The translations under genes and the position numbers were made by a program. Below are positions 54,489-64,000 of a DNA stretch of 64,000 nucleotides, one piece after another. This DNA is from Methylococcaceae bacterium (GTDB lineage Bacteria; Pseudomonadota; Gammaproteobacteria; Methylococcales; Methylomonadaceae): positions 620,001-684,000 of the forward strand of contig JADKAL010000014.1 of NCBI GenBank assembly GCA_016715325.1. Direction: 5' to 3'. Within the stretch, counting starts at the first letter, position 1, and every line of letters starts with the position of its first letter. The notes beneath the pieces are model-generated. The model was given only the letters and a program-made list of their open reading frames with translations. It did no database searches and was not told where the DNA came from.

Positions 54489-57400
54489 ATGTCCTACTCT
54501 TTTACAGAAAAAAAGCGTATCCGTAATAACTTCGGAAAAAGCACGGAAGTGCTGGAAGTCCCCTATCTCCTTGCAACTCAGATCAATTCATACGCAGAAT
54601 TTTTGCAGGCTGGCGTAACTCCGGCAAAGCGTATCGACACCGGTTTGCATGCAGCGTTCTCGAGTGTTTTCCCTATCGAAAGCCATTCCGGTTATGCTGT
54701 TTTGGAATATATCAGTTATCGTCTAGGTGAGCCTACTTTTGATGTAAGAGAGTGTCAGCAGCGTGGCGCAACCTATGCAGCTCCTTTGCGTGTGCTGGTT
54801 CGTTTGGTGATTTACGATAAAGATTCGCCTATCAATGCGAAGGTTGTGAAAGACATCCGCGAGCAAGAAGTATTCATGGGCGAATTGCCTTTGATGACCG
54901 ATAACGGTACTTTTGTGATCAACGGAACTGAGCGAGTAGTTGTTTCGCAATTGCATCGCTCTCCAGGCGTATTTTTCGATCATGACAAAGGTAAAACCCA
55001 TTCGTCAGGAAAGTTACTATTCAACGCTCGCGTTATTCCTTATCGCGGCTCATGGCTGGATTTCGAATTCGACCATAAAGATTGTGTCTATGTACGTATA
55101 GACCGTCGTAGAAAAATTCCTGCGACCATTTTGTTGCGGGCTTTAGGCTACGATAACGAAGAAATGATAAAAATTTTCTTCGATACCAATCGTTTTACGC
55201 TGAGTTCGGAAAAATGTCTTTTTCACATCATTCCAGAGAGAATGCGCGGTGAGATAGCAGCATTCGACATTAAATTTAACGGAAGTGTGTTGGTAGAGGA
55301 AGGTCGCAGAATTACTGCAAAGCACATCCGGGAAATGATTAAGGCGGGTGTTACTGAAATCGAAGTGCCAAGAGAATACTTGGTCGGTAAAATTGTCGGT
55401 CATAATCTTATAGACCCAAGTACCGGTGAGCTAGCAGCTAAAGTTAACGATGAATTGACAACATCAATGCTGGATAAGTGCATTGATTGCGGCATTACCG
55501 AGATTAATACACTATTCGTTAACGATTTAGATAACGGTCCATACATTTCAAATGCAATGCGATTAGATGTGACCAGCAATCAGCTTGAAGCGCTGGTCGA
55601 AATTTATCGCATGATGCGTCCCGGCGAGCCGCCTACAAAAGAGTCTGCCGAAAACTTATTCCAAAATTTATTCTTTACAGACGAAAGATACGACTTATCG
55701 ACTGTTGGACGTATGAAGTTTAACCGTCGCCTGGGTCGTCAGGAGATTACCGGAGTAGGTACATTAACTCATGAAGACATCATAGATGTCCTAAAAGAGT
55801 TAATCAATATTCGTAACGGTAACGGCAACGTCGACGACATAGATCATTTAGGAAACCGTCGGGTAAGATCGGTTGGTGAGATGATTGAAAACCAATTCCG
55901 TGTTGGTTTAGTAAGAGTAGAAAGAGCTGTTAAAGAACGATTGACGCTTGCGGATTCGGAAGGTCTCGTACCTCAAGAGATCATAAATGCTAAACCGGTA
56001 TCGGCTGCCGTAAAAGAGTTTTTCGGATCCAGTCAGCTCTCGCAGTTCATGGACCAAAACAACCCCTTATCGCAAGTAACACACAAGCGCCGTGTATCGG
56101 CGTTAGGACCCGGCGGTTTGGCAAGAGAGCGCGCAGGTTTCGAGGTGCGCGACGTACATGCGACACATTATGGTCGAGTTTGTCCGATTGAAACACCTGA
56201 AGGCCCGAACATCGGTTTAATTAACTCATTGTCCGTCTATGCCAGAACAAATAATTACGGATTTTTAGAAACGCCCTACAGAAAAGTAATAGACGGTAAA
56301 GTGACCGATAAAGTCGATTACTTGTCGGCGATTGAAGAAGGCGAATATGTTATCGCGCAGGCCAGCGTTCCAGTCGATAAAGACGGAAAGTTGAAGGAAG
56401 GCCTTGTATCTTGCCGACATAAGGACGAGTTTACTTTGGCTATGTCCGACACCGTTCAATATATGGACGTATCGTCAAAGCAGATCGTATCGGTGGCTGC
56501 GTCAATTATTCCGTTCTTAGAGCATGACGACGCAAACCGTGCGCTCATGGGATCGAATATGCAGCGCCAAGCAGTACCTACTTTGCGTGCCGAAAAGCCG
56601 CTGGTTGGAACGGGTATGGAAAGAACGGTAGCGAAAGACTCCGGTGTAACGGTCGTTGCCGAACGTGGCGGAAGAATCGAAGCGGTTGATGCTGCAAGAA
56701 TCGTTGTCCGGGTTAATGACACAGAAACAGAAACCGGTACGCCTGGGGTTGATATCTACAACCTGACTAAATACACAAGATCGAACCAAAATACATGCAT
56801 CAACCAGAAGCCGCTGGTTAAAAAAAGGCGATATCGTAAACGCGGGTGACATTCTGGCTGACGGACCATCGACCGATATGGGCGAGTTGGCGTTGGGTCA
56901 AAATATGTTGGTCGCCTTTATGCCTTGGAACGGCTATAACTTCGAAGACTCTATTTTAGTTTCCGAGCGGGTTGTCAAAGAAGATCGTTTCACCACGATA
57001 CATATTGAAGAAAAAACCTGCGTAGCTCGCGATACCAAGCATAGTCCTGAAGAGATCACTGCAGATATTCCAAATGTCAGTGAAGAAGCTTTGTCGAAAC
57101 TTGATGAGTCCGGCATTGTGTACGTCGGTGCTGAAGTAAAAGGCGGCGATATCCTGGTAGGTAAAGTAACGCCGAAAGGCGAAACGCAATTAACACCGGA
57201 AGAAAAACTACTGCGGGCGATTTTCGGTGAAAAAGCGGCCGATGTTAAAGATACCTCCTTGCGTGTGCCTAGCAGTATAGAAGGTACGGTTATCGACGTA
57301 CAGGTTTTCACTCGTGACGGCGTGAAAAAGGACAAACGCGCGCTCGATATCGAAGATCAAGAAATTAAACGATACAGAAAAGATCTGGACGATCAATTAA

Positions 57401-58566
57401 AAATTCTTGAAGGCGATATTTTTGATCGCGTTGCTAAGATGTTGGTAGGAAAGGAAGCTAAATCCGGCCCTGGGCAATTAAGAGCAAGTGATGAAATTAC
57501 AGAAGCATACCTGGACGGCTTAAAGCATTCTGAGTGGTTGAAAATCAGAATGAAAGATGAGGATTTAAACGTCCAGCTTGAGACCGTTTCTTTGCAGGTC
57601 GAGCAACAACGAAAGGCATTCGACGAAAAGTTCGAATTCAAACGTAAAAAAATCACTATGGGCGACGATTTACCGCCGGGTGTATTGAAAATGGTTAAGG
57701 TTTATCTTGCCGTTAAAAGACGTATTCAGCCCGGCGATAAAATGGCGGGACGTCATGGAAATAAAGGTGTTATTTCTATGATACGTCCGATAGAAGATAT
57801 GCCGTATACCGTCGACGGTAATCCGGTCGATATCGTTTTAAATCCGCTTGGTGTTCCTTCACGGATGAACGTCGGTCAGGTCTTGGAGACGCATTTAGGA
57901 TGGGCTGCAAAAGGACTGGGAATCAAAATCGGTAAAATGTTGGAGGCTAAGGCTAAAGTTAACGAGATCAGAGAATATCTCGACAAAATATACAATAGCA
58001 GCGGACGAAAAGAAGATCTTGACTCATTGACTGATAAAGAAATCGTGGAAATGGCCGGCAATTTGGTCGAAGGCGTACCGATGGCAACGCCGGTATTCGA
58101 CGGTGCAAGTGAAGATGAAATACGTACGATGCTGAGATTGGCCGATCTGCCTGAAACAGGTCAGATTACCTTATATGACGGTTTGACGGGAGAGCCGTTC
58201 GAGCGTCCGGTTACAGTGGGTTACATGTACATGTTGAAACTTAACCACTTGGTAGACGATAAAATGCATGCTCGTTCTACGGGACCTTACAGCCTTGTGA
58301 CGCAACAACCGTTAGGCGGAAAAGCGCAATTCGGCGGACAGCGTTTCGGAGAAATGGAGGTTTGGGCGCTTGAAGCTTACGGCGCTGCCTATACATTACA
58401 AGAAATGCTGACAGTCAAATCGGACGATGTAACAGGTAGAACCCGCATGTATAAAAACATTGTTGACGGCGATCACAAGATGGAAGCCGGAATGCCGGAA
58501 TCGTTTAATGTTTTAATTAAAGAAATCCGCTCGTTGGCTGTCAATATAGAGTTGGAACGGGAATAA
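54489..58566 (+). CDS. rpoB: RNA polymerase subunit beta (frame interrupted in an A run)
   Basis: Starts [20 protein letters not shown]. The first part reads normally to 56819. A run of seven A (56820-56826) shifts the frame to an early stop; removing one A gives [20 protein letters not shown] and [20 protein letters not shown], for a total of 1358 residues, the normal length. The rifampicin region is wild-type ([40 protein letters not shown]), and [20 protein letters not shown] is intact near the end. Essential; the break is almost surely an indel error. Confidence 0.96.
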
Positions 58567-58640
58567 GTTTTCATTAGAAAACAACTCAACTGGCAGCTTG
58601 TTCTGGATCATACCAGAAAATACTTAAAGAGGATAAGTTC

Positions 58641-61600
58641 TTGAAAGATTTAATGAATTTCTTAAAACGCCAAGGGCGTTCAGATGATTTCGATGGTATT
58701 CGCATTGGTTTAGCATCGCCCGACATGATTCGGTCGTGGTCGTACGGTGAAGTAAAAAAACCGGAAACCATCAACTATCGCACGTTTAAGCCTGAAAGAG
58801 ACGGTCTTTTCTGCGCCAAAATATTCGGTCCCGTTAGCGATTACGAATGTTTGTGCGGAAAATATAAGCGTTTGAAACACCGTCGTGTCATATGTGAAAA
58901 ATGCGGTGTTGAAGTCACGTTGTCTAAGGTTCGCCGCGAGCGGATGGGACATATAGATCTAGCAAGTCCTGTCGCACATATTTGGTTTTTAAAATCGTTA
59001 CCGTCCAGGATCGCATTGTTGTTGGATATGACATTGCGTGAAATTGAGCGTGTACTTTATTTCGAGTCATTTGTCATTTTAGAACCGGGCACGACACCGC
59101 TCAATAAAGGTCAATTGCTGACGGATGACGAGTATCTGGATGCTGTCGAGCAATATGGCGACGACTTTACGGCTAAGATGGGTGCGGAAGCCATCTATGA
59201 CTTATTGAAGGCGATCGATTTAAAAGAAGAAGTTACTGTATTGAGAGAAGAAATCGGATCGACCAATTCAGAAACGAAAATTAAAAAAATATCTAAGCGC
59301 TTAAAAGTAATAGATGCCTTGCTGGTTTCCAATAATCGCCCAGAATGGATGATCTTGAAGGTTTTGCCGGTATTACCCCCTGAATTGCGACCTTTGGTTC
59401 CATTGGACGGCGGGCGTTTCGCTACTTCCGACCTCAATGATTTATACCGCCGCGTTATTAACCGGAATAACCGTTTAAATCGATTGTTAGACCTGAATGC
59501 GCCCGACATCATCGTAAGAAATGAAAAGCGGATGTTACAAGAGTCCGTAGACGCACTGTTGGATAACGGAAGACGCGGTAGAGCAATTACCGGTACGAAT
59601 AGACGTCCGCTTAAATCACTTGCGGATATGATCAAGGGAAAACAAGGCCGTTTTAGACAAAACTTGTTGGGCAAGCGTGTCGATTATTCAGGTCGATCGG
59701 TCATTGTGGTGGGACCTACTTTAAGATTGCATCAATGCGGATTGCCTAAAAAAATGGCGCTTGAATTATTCAAGCCATTCATTTTTAGTAAACTGCAGTT
59801 CCGCGGCCTTGCTACCACCATTAAAGCGGCAAAGAAAATGGTCGAACGCGAAGGGCACGAGGTTTGGGATATTCTTGAAGAAGTGATCCGCGAACATCCG
59901 GTGCTCTTAAACCGTGCGCCTACGTTACATCGCTTAGGTATTCAAGCGTTCGAGCCGACTTTAATAGAAGGCAAAGCTATTCAATTGCATCCACTGGTTT
60001 GTAGCGCCTTCAACGCCGACTTCGACGGCGACCAAATGGCTGTTCACATACCGTTGTCAATCGAAGCTCAACTAGAAGCGCGTACCTTGATGATGGCGAC
60101 AAACAATATTCTGTCGCCTGCGAACGGTGAGCCGGTCATCAACCCATCTCAGGACGTTGTATTAGGTTTGTATTACATTAGCCGCGAAAAAGTGAATGCT
60201 ATCGGCGAAGGTAGTATTTTCGTCAGCGTGGGCGAAGTTCATAAGGCATTGCTTGCTAAGTCGGTTGAGTTGCAAACTAAAATTCAACTGCGAATTACAG
60301 AAAAAGTTGTCGACGAAAACGGCAAATATAATGATAAAACCCACCGCGTATTTACCACGGTCGGACGTGCGTTAATTTGGGAGGTTGTGCCGGATCGTAT
60401 GCCTTTCGACTTAGTGAATTGCGATATGACCAAAAAGAATATATCTCGATTGGTCAACTACAGCTATCGTCATCTAGGTAACAAAGATACAGTTGTCTTA
60501 GCCGATCAGATCATGTATCTAGGTTTTAGATACGCCACACTTTCCGGTGTGTCGTTCGGTATCGACGACATGGCGATACCTGCTAAAAAAACCGACATCA
60601 TTAAGGCAGCAGAAGCCGAAGTCAGCGAAATCCAGGCTCAATATTCATCCGGTTTGGTAACGGACGGTGAGCGATACAACAAGGTTGTTGATATTTGGTC
60701 GCATGCTAACGATCAAGTCGCGAAAGTGATGATGGATGGCTTAGGAGAGGAATCTGTCGTCAATTCGGAAGGAAAGGTTGTAAAGCAGAAATCGTTCAAT
60801 TCGATTTTCATGATGGCCGAATCAGGTGCTCGGGGTTCAGCCGCACAAATTCGACAATTAGCCGGTATGCGCGGGCTAATGGCAAAGCCTGATGGTTCAA
60901 TCATTGAAACGCCGATTACTGCGAATTTCAGAGAAGGTCTTGATGTATTGCAGTACTTTATCTCTACGCACGGCGCTCGAAAAGGTTTGGCCGATACGGC
61001 TTTGAAAACTGCAAACTCAGGTTATTTGACTAGAAGGTTGGTCGATGTAGCTCAAGATTTGGTTATTATCGGTCATGATTGCGGCACCTCGAATGGTTTG
61101 GTGATGACGCCGATTATTGAAGGCGGCGATGTAGTTGAGCCATTATCGGAACGAGTGTTAGGTCGGGTTGCCGCCGTTGACGTGTTGGATGGCACAGGCG
61201 AGCAAATTATCGTACCAAAAGGTACATTATTAGACGAACACTGGGTTTCGGTTCTCGATGAAAACAGTGTCGACCAAGTTTTGGTGCGTTCTATCATTAC
61301 ATGTGAAAACAGACATGGTGTTTGTGTTGCTTGTTACGGACGCGATTTAGGTCGTGGTCACTTGGTTAACATCGGTGAAGCGGTAGGTGTTATTGCGGCA
61401 CAATCTATCGGTGAACCCGGTACACAATTGACAATGCGTACTTTCCATATCGGTGGCGCGGCATCTCGATCAGCGGCGATTAGTAACGTTCAGGTCAAGT
61501 CCGCTGGTAGTTTGCGGCTGAATAACCTTAAATCGGTAGTCAACAGAGAAGGGAATCTGATTGCAGTATCAAGATCGGGAGAGGTAGGCGTTGTAGACGA

Positions 61601-62846
61601 ATACGGACGTGAGAGGGAGCGGTATAAAATCCCTTACGGCGCGGTATTATCGGTTAAAGAAGGCGATAAAGTTAACGCAGGCGATATTATCGTAACGTGG
61701 GATCCTCATACGCATCCTGTTATTACAGAGGTTGACGGTGTGGTCGAAATGATACATTTCGTGGATGGCGTTACTGTGCAAAAGCAATCGGACGAAGTCA
61801 CGGGTTTGAGTTCTTTGGTCGTTACCGATCCTAAGCAAAGAGGTAGCGCCGGTAAAGAATTGAGGCCAATGGTTAAGTTATTGGATCACGAAGGCAATTC
61901 AATTTATCTTCCGGGTACGGAAATACCGGCGCAATACTTTTTACCGACGGGCGCTATTGTCGGTATCAAGGATGGAGGCGAGGTAAAGATCGGGGACGTA
62001 TTGGCTAGAATTCCACAAGAATCCAGTAAAACAAGAGATATTACCGGAGGTTTACCGCGTGTTGCCGATCTATTCGAGGCGCGTAAAACAAAAGATCCTG
62101 CCATATTGGCTGAAACAAGCGGCACAATATCATTCGGTAAAGAAACAAAAGGTAAGCAGCGCGTCATCATTACCGACTCTACTGGAGAGCAGGTAGAAAC
62201 GCTTATTTCAAAATGGCGGCATATCACTGTTTTTGAAGGTGAATACGTCGAAAAAGGCGAAACGATTGCTGAAGGCGAATTGACGCCGCACGATATCTTA
62301 AGATTAAGAGGTGTGGAGGAGCTAGCCAATTATCTGGTTAAAGAAATACAAGATGTATATCGCTTGCAAGGGGTTAAAATTAACGACAAGCATATAGAAG
62401 GTATCATCCGTCAAATGCTTAGAAAGGTTGAAATAACAGCTCCTGGCGACACTGCGTTCTTAAAAGGAGATCAGGTCGAGCGAACAGTGATGAGAGAAGA
62501 GAATGACCGTATTGAAACCGAGGGGAAAATTCCGGCAAGTTATGAGTCTATCTTATTAGGTATAACTAAAGCGTCGTTAGCAACCGAATCTTTTATCTCA
62601 GCGGCTTCATTCCAAGAAACAACGCGTGTTTTAACCGATGCTGCAGTACGTGGCTTAAACGATAGTTTGCTAGGTCTGAAAGAGAATGTCATCGTGGGAC
62701 GACTAATTCCGGCAGGAACCGGTTTGGCTTATCACGAAAGCAGAAAAAATAGACAGATTCAAAACCAAGTCGTTGAAAATGAGCAGACTGCAAGTGTCGA
62801 TGCGGATGAAGTAGAAGAAGCGCTTAAGCAAGCATTAAATATTTAA
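58641..62846 (+). CDS. rpoC: RNA polymerase subunit beta'
   Basis: 1401 residues, TTG start at 58641 ([15 protein letters not shown] start, as GTG in E. coli) after an AAGAGGAT site. First zinc ribbon [20 protein letters not shown], catalytic [12 protein letters not shown] for Mg2+, trigger-loop region [14 protein letters not shown], second zinc site [17 protein letters not shown]. Intact along its whole length. Confidence 0.98.
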   Translation: MKDLMNFLKRQGRSDDFDGIRIGLASPDMIRSWSYGEVKKPETINYRTFKPERDGLFCAKIFGPVSDYECLCGKYKRLKHRRVICEKCGVEVTLSKVRRERMGHIDLASPVAHIWFLKSLPSRIALLLDMTLREIERVLYFESFVILEPGTTPLNKGQLLTDDEYLDAVEQYGDDFTAKMGAEAIYDLLKAIDLKEEVTVLREEIGSTNSETKIKKISKRLKVIDALLVSNNRPEWMILKVLPVLPPELRPLVPLDGGRFATSDLNDLYRRVINRNNRLNRLLDLNAPDIIVRNEKRMLQESVDALLDNGRRGRAITGTNRRPLKSLADMIKGKQGRFRQNLLGKRVDYSGRSVIVVGPTLRLHQCGLPKKMALELFKPFIFSKLQFRGLATTIKAAKKMVEREGHEVWDILEEVIREHPVLLNRAPTLHRLGIQAFEPTLIEGKAIQLHPLVCSAFNADFDGDQMAVHIPLSIEAQLEARTLMMATNNILSPANGEPVINPSQDVVLGLYYISREKVNAIGEGSIFVSVGEVHKALLAKSVELQTKIQLRITEKVVDENGKYNDKTHRVFTTVGRALIWEVVPDRMPFDLVNCDMTKKNISRLVNYSYRHLGNKDTVVLADQIMYLGFRYATLSGVSFGIDDMAIPAKKTDIIKAAEAEVSEIQAQYSSGLVTDGERYNKVVDIWSHANDQVAKVMMDGLGEESVVNSEGKVVKQKSFNSIFMMAESGARGSAAQIRQLAGMRGLMAKPDGSIIETPITANFREGLDVLQYFISTHGARKGLADTALKTANSGYLTRRLVDVAQDLVIIGHDCGTSNGLVMTPIIEGGDVVEPLSERVLGRVAAVDVLDGTGEQIIVPKGTLLDEHWVSVLDENSVDQVLVRSIITCENRHGVCVACYGRDLGRGHLVNIGEAVGVIAAQSIGEPGTQLTMRTFHIGGAASRSAAISNVQVKSAGSLRLNNLKSVVNREGNLIAVSRSGEVGVVDEYGRERERYKIPYGAVLSVKEGDKVNAGDIIVTWDPHTHPVITEVDGVVEMIHFVDGVTVQKQSDEVTGLSSLVVTDPKQRGSAGKELRPMVKLLDHEGNSIYLPGTEIPAQYFLPTGAIVGIKDGGEVKIGDVLARIPQESSKTRDITGGLPRVADLFEARKTKDPAILAETSGTISFGKETKGKQRVIITDSTGEQVETLISKWRHITVFEGEYVEKGETIAEGELTPHDILRLRGVEELANYLVKEIQDVYRLQGVKINDKHIEGIIRQMLRKVEITAPGDTAFLKGDQVERTVMREENDRIETEGKIPASYESILLGITKASLATESFISAASFQETTRVLTDAAVRGLNDSLLGLKENVIVGRLIPAGTGLAYHESRKNRQIQNQVVENEQTASVDADEVEEALKQALNI

Positions 62847-62869
62847 TGCTAAGAATATAAAAAATCAGC

Positions 62870-62898
62870 TTGACCTAATTTTACTAAACAAGTATGAT
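62870..62898 (+). promoter_or_regulatory. Sigma-70 promoter of the str operon
   Basis: TTGACC (62870-62875), 17-base spacer, TATGAT (62893-62898), then a 116-base leader to rpsL. Near-consensus and correctly placed. Confidence 0.75.
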
Positions 62899-63014
62899 GC
62901 TCTGCTCACATGGGCTTAAGTGAATTGACAAAGAAGTATGCAAAAGCCCTCAGGCAGGATTATTTGCTTGATTACATATGTCAAGTGTATATAAAGAATT
63001 TGGAGTAATAATTT

Positions 63015-63392
63015 ATGGCCACGATCAACCAATTGGTTCGTAAGCCGCGTGCTAAGAAAATAGAAAAAAGCAATGTTCCTGCGTTAGAGGCTTGCCCTCA
63101 GCGTAGAGGTGTTTGTACGCGCGTTTATACTACAACGCCAAAAAAGCCGAATTCTGCGTTGCGGAAAGTTGCAAGGGTTAGGTTGACTAACGGTTCTGAA
63201 GTGAGTAGTTACATCGGCGGCGAAGGGCATAACCTTCAAGAGCACTCTGTTGTGTTGATTAGAGGTGGTCGTGTTAAGGATTTGCCGGGTGTACGGTATC
63301 ACGTGGTTCGTGGTAGTTTGGATGCTTCAGGTGTAAATAACAGGAAGTGTGGTCGTTCTAAGTACGGCACTAAGCGTCCTAAAGGCAAGTAA
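63015..63392 (+). CDS. rpsL: 30S ribosomal protein S12
   Basis: 125 residues. Decoding-centre protein. [20 protein letters not shown] carries the wild-type Lys of streptomycin-sensitive S12, and [20 protein letters not shown] the second loop. First gene of the str operon; rpsG follows after 13 bases. Confidence 0.98.
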   Translation: MATINQLVRKPRAKKIEKSNVPALEACPQRRGVCTRVYTTTPKKPNSALRKVARVRLTNGSEVSSYIGGEGHNLQEHSVVLIRGGRVKDLPGVRYHVVRGSLDASGVNNRKCGRSKYGTKRPKGK

Positions 63393-63405
63393 GAGTTGAT
63401 AAATA

Positions 63406-63876
63406 ATGTCTAGAAGAAGAGTTGCTACTAAAAGAGAAATAATTCCTGATCCTAGGTACGGTAGTGTCATGTTGACCAAGTTCATGAATATGATCATGGA
63501 AAGCGGTAAAAAATCCATAGCAGAAGGGATTGTTTACGGCGCTCTTGATGTAATTGAGAAAAAGGGTCATAACGAGCCATTGGATGTGCTTTCAAAAGCA
63601 TTGGATAATGTTCAGCCTCGCGTAGAAGTAAAATCCAGGCGTGTTGGTGGTGCGACCTATCAAGTGCCGGTTGAAGTCAGGCCTTCAAGGCGGATGGCAT
63701 TGGCAATGCGATGGTTGATTGATGCTTCTAGGAAGCGTAATGAGCGACGAATGTCTTCTAAGTTAGCAGGCGAGTTGCTAGATGCTTTTGAGAATCGTGG
63801 GTCTGCGGCTAAAAAGCGTGAAGATACGCATAGAATGGCTGAAGCTAATAAAGCGTTTTCGCACTACCGCTGGTAA
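63406..63876 (+). CDS. rpsG: 30S ribosomal protein S7
   Basis: 156 residues. [60 protein letters not shown] and the C-terminal [11 protein letters not shown] are typical. Primary 16S rRNA binder of the 30S head and the usual str operon repressor. Confidence 0.98.
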   Translation: MSRRRVATKREIIPDPRYGSVMLTKFMNMIMESGKKSIAEGIVYGALDVIEKKGHNEPLDVLSKALDNVQPRVEVKSRRVGGATYQVPVEVRPSRRMALAMRWLIDASRKRNERRMSSKLAGELLDAFENRGSAAKKREDTHRMAEANKAFSHYRW

Positions 63877-63905
63877 GACGTTAAAAGTTAAGTTGGGTTT
63901 TGCTT

Positions 63906-64000
63906 GTGGCAAGAAAAACGCCAATAGAGCTTTATCGAAATATCGGTATTATGGCTCATATAGATGCGGGAAAAACCACAACAACCGAAAGGATTTTGTA
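63906..64000 (+). CDS. fusA: Elongation factor G, first 31 codons (runs off window)
   Basis: GTG start at 63906: [20 protein letters not shown] then [11 protein letters not shown], the EF-G G1 loop (AHIDAGKTT). Third gene of the str operon, cut by the window end. Confidence 0.93.
   Translation, partial: MARKTPIELYRNIGIMAHIDAGKTTTTERIL

Noticed and set aside
56815..56880. Programmed frameshifting or a split rpoB
   Set aside because: A single surplus A in a homopolymer restores the normal sequence, and other genes here show similar errors; sequence error is simpler.
61904..62329. Minus-strand open frames within rpoB and rpoC, such as 61904-62329 and 59195-59674
   Set aside because: Antisense shadows of highly conserved genes, with no ribosome binding site and no protein-like pattern.

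Overview
The window looks like chromosome of a gammaproteobacterium of moderate-to-low GC. The gene orders hemA-prfA-prmC opposite a TPR gene-lolB-ispE-tRNA-Gln-prs-rplY-pth, then tRNA genes-secE-nusG-rplKAJL-rpoBC-rpsLG-fusA, are classical for that class, as is yggS next to pilT-pilU. The S74-type adhesins, the periplasmic SBP56 methanethiol oxidase-like protein and the RcnB/CigR-like protein would fit Methylococcales (methanotrophs), but no methane or methanol oxidation gene lies in the window, so that placement is inference.

Layout. 1-3083: the C-terminal part of a very large RTX/cadherin-like secreted protein. 3375-4397: an AT-rich stand-alone SIR2-like gene. 4443-7274: uvrA. 7603-10778: two related secreted proteins with YadA-like head repeats and a C-terminal S74 chaperone domain; the second is broken. 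10965-14894: small genes (lipoprotein, methyltransferase-like, DUF1801, RcnB-like, secreted hypothetical) plus a large imperfect palindrome. 14961-17521: a minus-strand module tetR-DUF4242-ferredoxin-SBP56/mtoX with two matching operator-like sites. 17662-18783: an IS630-family insertion sequence inserted at CTAG. 18968-23853: an unknown gene, yggS, the twitching ATPases pilT and pilU, bcp and a gcvR-like gene.

25327-40555 is the most unusual region. It is an all-plus-strand chemosensory cluster: receiver proteins, two proteins sharing an unrecognised N-terminal domain, a small Ras-like GTPase, a roadblock-like protein, a true roadblock/LC7 protein, a PilH-like receiver, CheW/PilI, a 1205-residue CheA hybrid, a single-domain globin, a degenerate second globin fragment, an MHYT-domain membrane protein and a PilJ-like methyl-accepting protein. 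No CheR or CheB is present. I read it as a gas- or redox-responsive system feeding a GTPase/roadblock polarity switch, perhaps for type IV pili; pilT and pilU lie only a few kb upstream.

40839-64000 is core housekeeping: a JAMM protein, prmC, prfA and hemA on the minus strand; then a TPR lipoprotein, lolB, ispE, tRNA-Gln, prs, rplY, pth, tRNAs Tyr/Gly/Thr/Trp, secE, nusG, rplK, rplA, the L10 leader, rplJ, rplL, an attenuator, rpoB, rpoC, rpsL, rpsG and the first codons of fusA. Promoters, the L10 leader and several terminators are visible.

Quality note. prfA, rplK, rpoB and the mtoX-like gene each carry a reading-frame break at a short homopolymer, and the IS630 transposase has one at a single-base site. 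As rpoB, rplK and prfA are essential, the simplest explanation is consensus indel error. These genes are annotated as intact genes with a sequence error, and other single-base breaks in this window should be treated with the same suspicion.
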